Shown: in pieces, positions 34,464-43,075 of the stretch
Numbering within the stretch: position 1 is the first letter of the stretch
Layout of the letters: each line of letters starts with the position of its first letter
Source of the DNA: an uncultured Eudoraea sp.
GTDB lineage: Bacteria; Bacteroidota; Bacteroidia; Flavobacteriales; Flavobacteriaceae
Direction of reading: 5' to 3'
DNA: 57,727 bases
Assembly: GCA_947258555.1 (NCBI GenBank)
Contig: CAMYJF010000035.1
Coordinates: forward strand, 1-57,727
The notes under the pieces: model-generated
What the model saw: the letters and a program-made list of their open reading frames with translations, nothing else
Database searches by the model: none
What the model was told of the DNA's origin: nothing
Position numbers and translations under genes: made by a program

Positions 34464-36194
34464 ATGAAGACTCCTCTAATCTGTCTAGGTCTCTGCACCT
34501 TCTTCTTTTTTTCATGTAACTCCGTCAAGGAGGAAGCACCTTTGGCCGACTTGATCCGGGCGTATGAAGACTATGAAGCCTATGATGAAGAAACCTATCC
34601 AATGGGCTTACCGACAAGAGAGCGCTATAAAAAGACAGCTGAATTCGCAGATAGTTTATTGCAAAAGGTTAAGGCGATTAACATCGATGAACTTGAAGAA
34701 TCGGATGCCATATCGGCAGAGTTGCTTGCCTTTGTCTTACAGGATAGGATAGACTACTACGAATTCGAACGATTCCTTAATCCCTTGCTTTCAGACTCAG
34801 GATTTCACGTCAGCTGGCCCTATATGGTCAGACCGATCACAAATTATGAGCAGGCAAAAAAATACCTGAAGAAATTAAACGCGCTGCCGACCTATGTAGA
34901 CCATCAATTGGTAAATATTAGGGAAGGACTGAAGAAAGGAGTTTCCCAGCCTAAGGTAATATTTAAGGGATATGAATCCACATATGAAGATCATATCGTA
35001 TCAGATATAAAAGAGAGCTATTTCTATTCACCCTTTAAAAACCTCCCTGAAACCCTTACCGGACTTCAAAAAGATTCTGTTTTAACTGCTGCAGAGAAAG
35101 TAATTAATAACAAGTTGATCCCGCAATACGAGCGCATCAAGATATTCTTTGAAGAAGAATACTTCCCTGCTACAAGAACGAGTATCGGGGTAAGTGAAAC
35201 CCCGGAGGGCCAGGAGTACTATCAAAACCGCATTAACTTCTATACCACCAGTGCCAAGTACACTGCGGATGACATCCATCAGATTGGTTTAGGGGAAGTG
35301 GCGCGCATACGTGCAGCGATGAAGGAGATCATCGAAGAAGTTGGATTTGAAGGTAGTTTTGACGACTTCCTGGCATTTCTAAGGACCGATCCTCAATTTT
35401 ACGCGAAATCTCCCGAAGAATTATTAATGATCGCCAGGGATATGGCTAAACGAGCGGATGAACAGTTGCCCCGGTTCTTTAAAACATTGCCCAGGCAACC
35501 CTATGGGGTGGCTCCTGTACCGGCATCCATTGCACCAAAATATACTGGCGGCAGATATGTAGGTTCTGAATCAGGAGGTACGGATCCAGGCTATTATTGG
35601 GTGAACACCTATGATCTTCCCAGCAGACCTCTGTATACACTGCCCTCACTTACCGTTCATGAAGCAGTCCCCGGACATCACCTTCAAGGTGCACTGAATC
35701 AGGAACTGGGAGATAGCATACCGCAGTTCAGAAAAGACCTTTACCTATCGGCCTATGGGGAAGGGTGGGGCCTGTATACCGAATTCCTCGCAGATGAAAT
35801 GGGGATGTATACTACCCCATATGAACATTTTGGCAAACTCACCTATGAAATGTGGCGCGCAGCCCGACTGGTTGTGGATACCGGGATTCATGCCAAGGGG
35901 TGGACCCGAGATCAGGTAGTAGATTTTATGGCTTCTAATACGGCTTTGTCACTACACGAGATCAATACGGAAACAGATAGGTACATTTCATGGCCCGGCC
36001 AGGCGTTGTCCTATAAGATCGGGGAATTAAAGATCAGGGAACTTCGGAAAAAAGCTAAAGATGAATTGGGTGCCGACTTTGATATTCGGGAGTTTCATGA
36101 AGTATTACTGGGGCAGGGGACTGTAACGTTGGATCTTCTTGAAAAACGTGTAAATCAATATATTCTAGTAAACAAAAAAATCGAAGATGGATGA
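34464..36194 (+). CDS. DUF885-family metallopeptidase-like lipoprotein
   Basis: A 576-residue protein with a lipoprotein signal (LCTFFFFSCNS). The DUF885 family has the zinc motif HEAVPGHHLQGALNQ, followed by SAYGEGWGLYTEFLADEMGM, and both are visible here. The C-terminal WPGQALSYKIGELKIRELR is also a family hallmark. Most members are uncharacterised and a peptidase role is inferred from the zinc site. Divergent from the M28 peptidase with 137 bp between the two starts, so the two exported peptidases may share control. The ATG at 34464 is used because it begins the signal peptide. Confidence 0.9.
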   Translation: MKTPLICLGLCTFFFFSCNSVKEEAPLADLIRAYEDYEAYDEETYPMGLPTRERYKKTAEFADSLLQKVKAINIDELEESDAISAELLAFVLQDRIDYYEFERFLNPLLSDSGFHVSWPYMVRPITNYEQAKKYLKKLNALPTYVDHQLVNIREGLKKGVSQPKVIFKGYESTYEDHIVSDIKESYFYSPFKNLPETLTGLQKDSVLTAAEKVINNKLIPQYERIKIFFEEEYFPATRTSIGVSETPEGQEYYQNRINFYTTSAKYTADDIHQIGLGEVARIRAAMKEIIEEVGFEGSFDDFLAFLRTDPQFYAKSPEELLMIARDMAKRADEQLPRFFKTLPRQPYGVAPVPASIAPKYTGGRYVGSESGGTDPGYYWVNTYDLPSRPLYTLPSLTVHEAVPGHHLQGALNQELGDSIPQFRKDLYLSAYGEGWGLYTEFLADEMGMYTTPYEHFGKLTYEMWRAARLVVDTGIHAKGWTRDQVVDFMASNTALSLHEINTETDRYISWPGQALSYKIGELKIRELRKKAKDELGADFDIREFHEVLLGQGTVTLDLLEKRVNQYILVNKKIEDG

Positions 36195-36220
36195 GGCATT
36201 ATTCAAATATGTATAAAACT

Positions 36221-36248
36221 AAAAAGCCACGAATTAACGTGGCTTTTT
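36221..36248. terminator. Bidirectional terminator
   Basis: An 11-bp stem AAAAAGCCACG / CGTGGCTTTTT with loop AATTAA lies between the convergent DUF885 and YceI genes and can serve both. Confidence 0.9.
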
Positions 36249-36258
36249 AATGCACTTT

Positions 36259-36819
36259 CTATTGTTGTGCCATCTCGAGATTGATGGTAAGATCTACTTC
36301 CTCTCCTACAGGAAAGGGTTTACTCCCAATACCAAAATCCTTGCGATTGACCGTACCCTTAATTTTCAGGCCGGCCTTCAACTTTTGGCTACGTTGATCA
36401 GTTATTACACCATTCAATCTTCCATCCAGAGTCACCGATTTGGTCGTTCCATGCATTGTCAGGTCTCCTGTAAGAGAAAAAGTATTATCTCCTGTTTGCT
36501 CATAGGACGAAGTTGTGAACGAGATCGTCGGGTGGGTCTCAGCAGCAAAGAAATCATCACTGCGAAGATGATTGTCACGGCGTTCATTATGGGTGTTGAT
36601 ACTTGTTGTTTGGATTGTTACTGTAAAATTTGGTTCGTTGAAAGATTCATCAGCAACCGCCTCAATGTCAAAATCATTGAAGGTGCCGGTTACTTCAGAA
36701 ATCATCAAATGGGATATATCGAACCGAATACTGGAATGGGCCTTGTCTACTTTCCAGGTAGATTGGCCAACAGCTGTAAAAGCCATCAGGCCTAAGGAAA
36801 AAGCAATTAATTTTTTCAT
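36259..36819 (-). CDS. YceI-family periplasmic protein
   Basis: A 186-residue lipocalin-like protein with a signal peptide (MKKLIAFSLGLMAFTAVGQ). The family pattern is WKVDKAHSSIRFDISHLMIS, then TTSINTHNERRDNHLRSDDF and FSLTGDLTMHGTTKSVTLDG. YceI proteins bind long polyisoprenoid chains. The physiological role is unclear but often linked with stress or respiration. It is a single-gene unit ending at the shared terminator. Confidence 0.92.
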   Translation of the reverse strand: MKKLIAFSLGLMAFTAVGQSTWKVDKAHSSIRFDISHLMISEVTGTFNDFDIEAVADESFNEPNFTVTIQTTSINTHNERRDNHLRSDDFFAAETHPTISFTTSSYEQTGDNTFSLTGDLTMHGTTKSVTLDGRLNGVITDQRSQKLKAGLKIKGTVNRKDFGIGSKPFPVGEEVDLTINLEMAQQ

Positions 36820-36954
36820 GACACTACGTTATTAAGTTGTTTGTAAATATTTCAAGTAAAATCTAAAAATTTAAGGGTCGAATGTACCTAATATTCTTAC
36901 CTCCAAAAAACATTTTATGCTACCTTTAAGAATCTTGACTTAAAAATTATCAAA

Positions 36955-37839
36955 ATGAAATACTTATACGCATTATTGTTCATTGGCATTACCTCATCAC
37001 TAGTAGCCCAAAGAAATTTCGACGGTGTGGAGATCACCTCAGAACAACTCACGGCTAATATTTATGTGTTATATGGTGCCGGAGGTAATATGGGTCTGGC
37101 AATAGGGGAGGAGTTCGCCTATCTGATCGATGATCAGTTTGCCCCTTTATCTGAAAAAATACAGGGAGCTATTTCCGGGATCACGGACAAACCGGTGCGG
37201 TTTTTGGTAAATACGCATTGGCATGGCGACCATGTTGGCGGGAATAGGAATTTTGCAGAGTCTGGGGCTATTATCCTGGCTAATGATAATGTGCGCAAAC
37301 GAATGTCAACTCCCCAGGAGCGAAGAGGGCAAATGACAACTCCATGGCCACACAAGGCTCTCCCTCAAATCACCTTTACCGAAGCGATCACGCTGCATTT
37401 AAATGAAAGTCAGAGTATGCATGTGATGCACGTGAACGATTCTCATACAGATGGAGATTCATACATTTATTTTCCGGAAAGTAATGTGATCCATATGGGG
37501 GATAATTTTCCTAATGGCTATCCGTATATCGATTTGGGATCTGGAGGAAACGTGGACGGACTCATACAGAATCTCAGCATGGCACTCGCCATGGTAGATG
37601 AGGATACAAAGATCATTCGCGGACATGGGAAGGTGGCGAATAAGGCACTACTACAAGAATTCCACGACATTGTTAAGACACTGAGAGATCGGGTATCGGC
37701 TGCGATTGATGAGGGGAAATCCTTAGAAGAGGCACTGGCTATGGGGTTGTCCAAAGAATGGGATGCTGATTATGGTCAAGGCTTTATAGACGGTTCCGAA
37801 GTCATTACATCTATTTACAAGAGTTTAAAGAACGACTAA
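36955..37839 (+). CDS. Exported metallo-beta-lactamase-fold hydrolase
   Basis: A 294-residue protein with a signal peptide (up to about SSLVAQ). The zinc motif is NTHWHGDHVGGNRNF (H88, H90, D92, H93), with a further His/Asp region in HVNDSHTDGDSYIYFPE and the last His in IIRGHGKVANK. This layout is like subclass B3/cyclase-type MBL proteins. A true beta-lactamase is possible but unproven, as most such exported flavobacterial enzymes have unknown substrates. The region from 37840 to 37990 after it holds no recognisable feature. Confidence 0.88.
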   Translation: MKYLYALLFIGITSSLVAQRNFDGVEITSEQLTANIYVLYGAGGNMGLAIGEEFAYLIDDQFAPLSEKIQGAISGITDKPVRFLVNTHWHGDHVGGNRNFAESGAIILANDNVRKRMSTPQERRGQMTTPWPHKALPQITFTEAITLHLNESQSMHVMHVNDSHTDGDSYIYFPESNVIHMGDNFPNGYPYIDLGSGGNVDGLIQNLSMALAMVDEDTKIIRGHGKVANKALLQEFHDIVKTLRDRVSAAIDEGKSLEEALAMGLSKEWDADYGQGFIDGSEVITSIYKSLKND

Positions 37840-37990
37840 AGCTCAGCCTATTCATAGTCCTATTGTGCCGGAGGTTACAGAGATCCTGATTGTTTCTTAT
37901 GACGCCTCATTAGATTTCTTCATGTGTCTGTTTTTCTCGTGAATTCTTACTATTTTTACTGTATCATTATAAAAAACATCGTTTTACTAT

Positions 37991-38758
37991 ATGAAACGAT
38001 CGATACAAGAAATAGGAAATATTCTCGACCGGGCAGCACATTCGGCTACTGTCACACAACAAATAAGCCTTAGTCAGCAAATCGACTTGAAGGAGGCTTA
38101 TGATATTCAGGCGGTATCAATAGACCATCGATTTGAACGAGGAGAAAACCTTAGTGGGTATAAACTGGGTTTTACCAGTAAAGCAAAGATGGAACAAATG
38201 GGTGTCCATGACCTAATATGGGGCAGGTTAACTGATAAAATGCACCATCAGAATGGCGGTAGCCTGAACAGCGAACATTTTATCCACCCGCGCGTAGAAC
38301 CCGAAATAGCTTTTTTGATCGGGAAGACGATCGATCGCACCCTGGACTTGGATGAAGCTACGGACTACCTCGACGGTGTGGCTGCTGCCTTAGAGGTGAT
38401 CGATTCCAGATATGAAAATTTCAAGTTTTCACTGGAAGATGTCATTGCCGATAATTGTTCGTCGGCTGCCTATGTCATTGGGGAATGGCACCCTCCTAGC
38501 ACTGATGTAGGTGATTTGGACATCAACCTTAGTATTAACAAGGAATTAGTGCAGTCCGGTAATTCAAATGCCATTCTTGACAACCCCCTGGAATCGTTGG
38601 TAGCCATATCCAGGATCCTTAGTGAACAGGGGATGGAAATTATACCTGGAATGGTTGTCCTGGCAGGGGCCGCAACCCCGGCTTCTTTTATTCATCCGGG
38701 AGATCAAATTAAGGGGACTTTCAAAGGACTCGGTGAAGTTGGCCTAAGTGTGGCTTAA
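37991..38758 (+). CDS. 4-oxalocrotonate decarboxylase-type enzyme
   Basis: A 255-residue member of the 2-oxopent-4-enoate hydratase/4-oxalocrotonate decarboxylase family. SGYKLGFTSKAKMEQMGV, IHPRVEPEIAFLIG and EVIDSRYENFKFSLEDVIAD match the decarboxylase branch (DmpH/NbaG type) better than the hydratase branch. The C-terminal VLAGAATPASFIHPGD is also of the decarboxylase kind. In the 2-aminomuconate pathway it would convert 4-oxalocrotonate (2-oxohex-3-enedioate) to 2-oxopent-4-enoate and CO2. It lies 16 bp before the IclR regulator at the head of the tryptophan cluster. The second paralogue at 45592 would be the next enzyme. Confidence 0.82.
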   Translation: MKRSIQEIGNILDRAAHSATVTQQISLSQQIDLKEAYDIQAVSIDHRFERGENLSGYKLGFTSKAKMEQMGVHDLIWGRLTDKMHHQNGGSLNSEHFIHPRVEPEIAFLIGKTIDRTLDLDEATDYLDGVAAALEVIDSRYENFKFSLEDVIADNCSSAAYVIGEWHPPSTDVGDLDINLSINKELVQSGNSNAILDNPLESLVAISRILSEQGMEIIPGMVVLAGAATPASFIHPGDQIKGTFKGLGEVGLSVA

Positions 38759-38774
38759 CTAAATGCTAGCTTAA

Positions 38775-39554
38775 ATGAAGGAGTTAAAGAATTCGGTTCA
38801 GAAAACATTCGCCATCATGGAGTATTTTACTCCTCAGAAACCCGAGTGGGGTGTTACCGAATTAGCCAAAGAGATCGGCTCCAATAAAAGCACGGTGTTT
38901 CGTTTTTTGGCACAGATGCATACTATTGGGATCCTTGATAAGAACGATGAAACAGAAAAATACAGGCTCGGGCTCAAATTATTTGAGTTGGGCAATCGGG
39001 TTGAACTACGAACTGCCCTTGTCGATAAGACCCATCCTGTGCTGGAAACGGTGGCAAAGCGCATCACGGAGACGGTTCATATTGCTGTACTGAAAGACCT
39101 CCAGGTTTTTTATATCGACAAAGTAGAGAGTCCACAGGGCTTAAAGATAAGTAGTCAAATTGGTAGTTACTTACCCGCATATGCCACTTCTTTAGGGAAA
39201 GTCCTGTTAGCCTTTTTACCAGAAGATCAACAGAATAGGTCTCTAGAGTACTTATACGATGAAATGGGCGCTATTGCCTTTACAGGGAATACGATCACGA
39301 ACAAATCGCAAATGATGCGTGAACTTGCATTGATCAGGAAAAGAGAATACGCAATAGACAGGGAGGAGTTTGAAGTAGGACTGATCTGTGTGGCCATTCC
39401 TATTTTTAATCAAAATCAACAAGTAGTCGCAAGTCTCAGTGCCTCAGGACCTGCGAATAGGTTTAACGAAGATGAGGTAAAGAATTATGTCGCTATCTTA
39501 AAAGAAGGCGCCACAGCGATTCAAGATAAAATTGGAAACTTCAAGCTTACATAG
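38775..39554 (+). CDS. IclR-family transcriptional regulator
   Basis: A 259-residue regulator. The N-terminal winged helix-turn-helix covers about residues 8-65, with GVTELAKEIGSNKSTVFRFL as recognition region. The GAF-like effector domain follows, with LPAYATSLGKVLLAFLPED and REEFEVGLICVAIPIFNQNQ and an ending ANRFNEDEVKNYVAIL. IclR proteins usually bind a small pathway metabolite and control degradation genes beside them, so kynurenine or an intermediate is a likely effector. It sits between the decarboxylase and tryptophan dioxygenase genes. The dioxygenase ATG is 1 bp after its stop. Confidence 0.93.
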   Translation: MKELKNSVQKTFAIMEYFTPQKPEWGVTELAKEIGSNKSTVFRFLAQMHTIGILDKNDETEKYRLGLKLFELGNRVELRTALVDKTHPVLETVAKRITETVHIAVLKDLQVFYIDKVESPQGLKISSQIGSYLPAYATSLGKVLLAFLPEDQQNRSLEYLYDEMGAIAFTGNTITNKSQMMRELALIRKREYAIDREEFEVGLICVAIPIFNQNQQVVASLSASGPANRFNEDEVKNYVAILKEGATAIQDKIGNFKLT

Positions 39555-39555
39555 C

Positions 39556-40664
39556 ATGGATAAAAAGGAAGAAGGAAAATATACAACTATTCACTACCAC
39601 AATTATTTGGGACTGGATGCCATTCTAAATAGCCAGGAATTACGAAGTGAAAAGATGGGCAAACCGGCACATGAGGAAATGCTTTTTATAATTACCCACC
39701 AGGCCTATGAGTTGTGGTTCAAACAAATAATTCACGAGCTGGAATCTGTGGTTCAACTATTTTCCAAAGGTCAGATAGATGAACGCAGTCTGGGTACGGC
39801 CATTGCCCGTTTGGATAGGGTAGAACGCATTTTGGAATTACTGATTAGCCAGATTGGCATTATGGAGTCCATGACTCCGCTCGACTTTCTGGACTTCAGG
39901 GAGTATCTCTTCCCGGCTTCCGGATTTCAGAGCTTTCAATTCAGGGCTGTAGAGTCCATGTTGGGCTTACCGGAAGAAGAACGCATAACCTATCACAGTC
40001 AAAAATACAGCTCTGTCTTTCCTGAAGCACAACAAAAAATGCTGTCACAGATCTATGAGAATGGAACCTTGTTTGACTGGGTTAATGAATGGTTAGAACG
40101 CACACCATTCCTAAATCTAGACGGCTTTGATTTTATTTCCAAATACAAGGAAGCCGTGCAAAAGATGCTAAACAAGGAATATGCAGCGATAGAGGCATCG
40201 GATTACCTGTCAGACAAAGAAAAAGAGAAAAGAACGGAAATGGTGGGTGGTACAGACACCTATTTTAAAGCCATTTTAAGCGAGGAGAACCATAAAGAGT
40301 TGATGAAGGAAGGGAAGAAGCGTTTGAGTTATAATGCGACGATCGCGGCTCTTTTCATCAATCTGTACCGGGATGAACCCATCCTTCAGCTACCATTTCA
40401 ACTCTTGACCAATCTGGTGGATATTGACGATCTGATGACCAATTGGCGCTATCGTCATGCACAGATGGTGCTTAGATCGGTAATAAAATTGGTACCGGCG
40501 GATCTTCAGGTCATGAATATTTGGCCGAAACCGCCCGACAGCATAAGATCTTTTCAGATTTCCACACGATATCAACTTTGTTGATACCACGTTCTGAATT
40601 ACCTGAATTACCTCTGAATATCAGGCAGAAACTTAGTTTTCACTTTTCAAACATTGAATCGTAG
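39556..40664 (+). pseudogene. kynA: Tryptophan 2,3-dioxygenase, frameshifted near the C-terminus
   Basis: The haem enzyme opens the indole ring of L-tryptophan to N-formylkynurenine. Residues 1-306 are well conserved: HYHNYLGLDAILNSQELRSE, FIITHQAYELWFKQI (His48), FQSFQFRAVE and the proximal haem ligand His301 in NWRYRHAQMVLR. Right after this the frame is lost at about 40474-40482. The correct C-terminus is intact in another frame: IGTGGSSGHEYLAET (the substrate-binding loop), then HKIFSDFHTISTLLIPRSEL, ending FSNIES before TAG at 40664. The span of 1109 nt needs 1 or 4 more bases, and 4 give 370 residues. As given, the product would be truncated at 342 residues with a wrong tail (stop at 40584). 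Confidence 0.88.
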
Positions 40665-40708
40665 TAAACTGATTAAGATTATTTTAATAGTATAAAGATG
40701 ATTACGAA

Positions 40709-41794
40709 ATGAAGCAACTAAGAATAAATGGGCATTCACACCTACTTCCTTACCCGGAGCAGATCCCAGCCTATCTTAAGGAAAAAGAGATCTTCTGGAT
40801 AGATGAAGACAGGCAGCATATGCTTCAAAAAAACTGGAAACGCCCTGTGACCGATTCAAGTTTTTTCCTTGATGATAAACTGGAATGGATGGAGCGCAAT
40901 CATATAGACCATGCTGTGGTTTTGAATTTATCTCAGCTTTATGGCAACGGCTTGCGGATCAGGGATATGAAATATGCACTGCGTTTTCAAAATGATTTTA
41001 ACGCACAGGTGCAACATGATCACCCGACGAAATTCACTTGCGGATTTGTTGTACATGCAGGCTTTATTGACGGGGCCTGCTGGGAGATAGAACGCTGCGT
41101 TGAGGAATTAGGATTAAAAGTCCTTTGCTTGCCGACGCATTACATGGATTCGATAGGGAATTGGAGAGGAATTTTTGATGAAGAAACGGCTCCTATCCTT
41201 GAATTAGCCAATAAGTATAAACTGGCTGTGGAGATCCATCCCTATGATGGTGAGAAATTTATCAGCCTGGAGAATACTGCCTGGCGGTTTCATCTGATCT
41301 GGATGCTGGCTCAATGTGCCGATGCCTGCCATTTTTACACCTTGTACGGACTCTATGACAAGTATCCTGACATTCGGGTATGTTTTGCCCATGGGGGGCA
41401 GCTAAATCACCTGAATATTGGACGTCGTACGCAGGGATTCGACGGCAGGCCTGACTTGTTCGAAGGCATGTCCAGGCCCAGAAAAGCAATAGGACACCCG
41501 AATATCTATTTTGATACGCTGGTTCATGATACCATATCACTTGAATTAATGGTACGCAGGCAGGGTGGTACAGACCAAATCCTTGTTGGCTTAGATGACC
41601 CATATCCACTGGGTGAAATGGAAAGTATAGCACAATCTTCTTACCCCGGGAAAATCCTGGATCTGGCTGTTGAAGAAGGTATAATAACTGATAAACAACA
41701 AAACGAGATGTGGATGGATAATGTAGTCAGATGGATCTGCGGTGAGGAGCAGGAGAAGTTTATTAGTCGGATTTCAGAAAAAAGCAAAGTTTAA
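40709..41794 (+). CDS. 2-Amino-3-carboxymuconate-6-semialdehyde decarboxylase (ACMSD)
   Basis: A 361-residue zinc amidohydrolase-fold enzyme that decarboxylates ACMS to 2-aminomuconate 6-semialdehyde and so steers tryptophan carbon away from quinolinate and NAD. The metal ligands agree with the characterised Pseudomonas enzyme: H9 and H11 (INGHSHLLP), H177 (EIHPYDG), H228 (FAHGGQ) and the Asp in VGLDDPYPLGE. The stop overlaps the start of kynU by one base (TAATG), so translation is coupled. Its substrate-forming enzyme, 3-hydroxyanthranilate 3,4-dioxygenase, is not in this window. Confidence 0.93.
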   Translation: MKQLRINGHSHLLPYPEQIPAYLKEKEIFWIDEDRQHMLQKNWKRPVTDSSFFLDDKLEWMERNHIDHAVVLNLSQLYGNGLRIRDMKYALRFQNDFNAQVQHDHPTKFTCGFVVHAGFIDGACWEIERCVEELGLKVLCLPTHYMDSIGNWRGIFDEETAPILELANKYKLAVEIHPYDGEKFISLENTAWRFHLIWMLAQCADACHFYTLYGLYDKYPDIRVCFAHGGQLNHLNIGRRTQGFDGRPDLFEGMSRPRKAIGHPNIYFDTLVHDTISLELMVRRQGGTDQILVGLDDPYPLGEMESIAQSSYPGKILDLAVEEGIITDKQQNEMWMDNVVRWICGEEQEKFISRISEKSKV

Positions 41795-43065
41795 TGGTAA
41801 TAAAGGAATACGGAGCGGATCTGGACTATGCCCGACAAATGGATGAACAGGATCCATTAAAGGAATATCGATCCAAGTACCATTTGCCCATGCAGTCAAA
41901 TGGTGAGCCATTTATTTATCTCTGTGGAAATTCTTTGGGCTTGCAACCCAAGTCGACAAAGAAAAATATTGAACAAGAACTAATAGACTGGCAGAACCTG
42001 GGTGTAGAAGGGCATCTTCACGCTAGAAATCCGTGGCTTCCATACCATGAATTCTTGACACAAGCTATGGCTCGGGTAGTGGGGGCCAACCCTGCCGAGG
42101 TCGTAGTGATGAATACACTTACGGTCAACTTGCATTTTATGATGGTCTCTTTTTATCGGCCAGAAGGGAAAAGAAATAAGATTCTCATTGAGGCAGATGC
42201 ATTTCCTTCCGATCGATATGCGGCTCAATCCCAAATACGCTTCCACGGCCTATCACCAGACCAATGTCTTATTGAGTTAGAGCCCAGGGAGGGCGAGGTT
42301 TGCCTTCATGAAGAAGACATTGCGGAGATCATTGAATCACAAGGCGATGAGATCGCACTCATTCTCTTGGGAAATACAAATTACTACACCGGGCAGTATT
42401 TCAATATGAAGGAAATTACCCGGTTGGGACACACCAAAGGATGCAAGGTTGGTTTTGATTGTGCTCATGGAGCCGGAAACCTACCTTTAAATCTTCACGA
42501 TTCCGGCTGTGATTTTGCCGTCTGGTGCAATTATAAATACCTGAATGCAGGTCCGGGCGGCATGGGAGGCGCCTTTATACATGAACGTCATTTAATGAAT
42601 AAGGAAATACCGCGTTTTGAGGGCTGGTGGGGACACAACAAAAAGACTCGTTTTCAAATGAGAGATGATTTTGACCCGATCCCTACTGCGGAAGCCTGGC
42701 AGGTGAGCAACCCACCTATCCTGGCAATGGTTTCGGCCTGGTCTGCCCTGCAATTGTTTGACGAAGTGGGTATGGAAAAACTGAGGGAAAAAGCAATTGC
42801 CCTTACAGGGTATCTGGAGTATTTGGTCAATTCTTTTGAGCGTGACCAAATCCACATCATCACACCTTCGGATCCGGACAAGCGGGGCTCTCAATTATCC
42901 ATACAGGTAAGGGAGGCAGACAAAGGCTTATTTGCAAAAATTACGGAGGCAGGTGTGATCGCAGATTGGCGGGAGCCCGATGTTATCCGGGTGGCACCGG
43001 TTCCGATGTATAACTCCTTTGAAGATGTATTTTACTTTTATTCCATCTTGAAAAAAGCCCTTTAG
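41794..43065 (+). CDS. kynU: Kynureninase
   Basis: A 423-residue PLP enzyme that splits 3-hydroxykynurenine (or kynurenine) to 3-hydroxyanthranilate (or anthranilate) and alanine. Hallmarks are YLCGNSLGLQPKST near the N-terminus, MNTLTVNLHFMMVSFYRP, GFDCAHGAGNLPL and the Schiff-base lysine K248 in WCNYKYLNAGPGG. The C-terminal IADWREPDVIRVAPVPMYNS closes the active site. The start overlaps the ACMSD stop, and kmo follows 10 bp after the stop. Confidence 0.97.
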   Translation: MVIKEYGADLDYARQMDEQDPLKEYRSKYHLPMQSNGEPFIYLCGNSLGLQPKSTKKNIEQELIDWQNLGVEGHLHARNPWLPYHEFLTQAMARVVGANPAEVVVMNTLTVNLHFMMVSFYRPEGKRNKILIEADAFPSDRYAAQSQIRFHGLSPDQCLIELEPREGEVCLHEEDIAEIIESQGDEIALILLGNTNYYTGQYFNMKEITRLGHTKGCKVGFDCAHGAGNLPLNLHDSGCDFAVWCNYKYLNAGPGGMGGAFIHERHLMNKEIPRFEGWWGHNKKTRFQMRDDFDPIPTAEAWQVSNPPILAMVSAWSALQLFDEVGMEKLREKAIALTGYLEYLVNSFERDQIHIITPSDPDKRGSQLSIQVREADKGLFAKITEAGVIADWREPDVIRVAPVPMYNSFEDVFYFYSILKKAL

Positions 43066-43075
43066 AACTAGCAAA

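Noticed and set aside
36955-37839. MBL-fold enzyme as the missing kynurenine formamidase
   Set aside because: It is exported, and it has the HxHxDH MBL motif rather than the KynB-type cyclase motif.
37991-38758. Hydratase and decarboxylase paralogues (37991 and 45592) as redundant copies of one gene
   Set aside because: Their conserved segments follow two different branches that serve consecutive steps of the same pathway.
40559-40664. Reading the dioxygenase as a true short variant ending at 40584
   Set aside because: The lost C-terminal motif GTGGSSG and the rest are present in the next frame, so truncation by frameshift is the simpler view.
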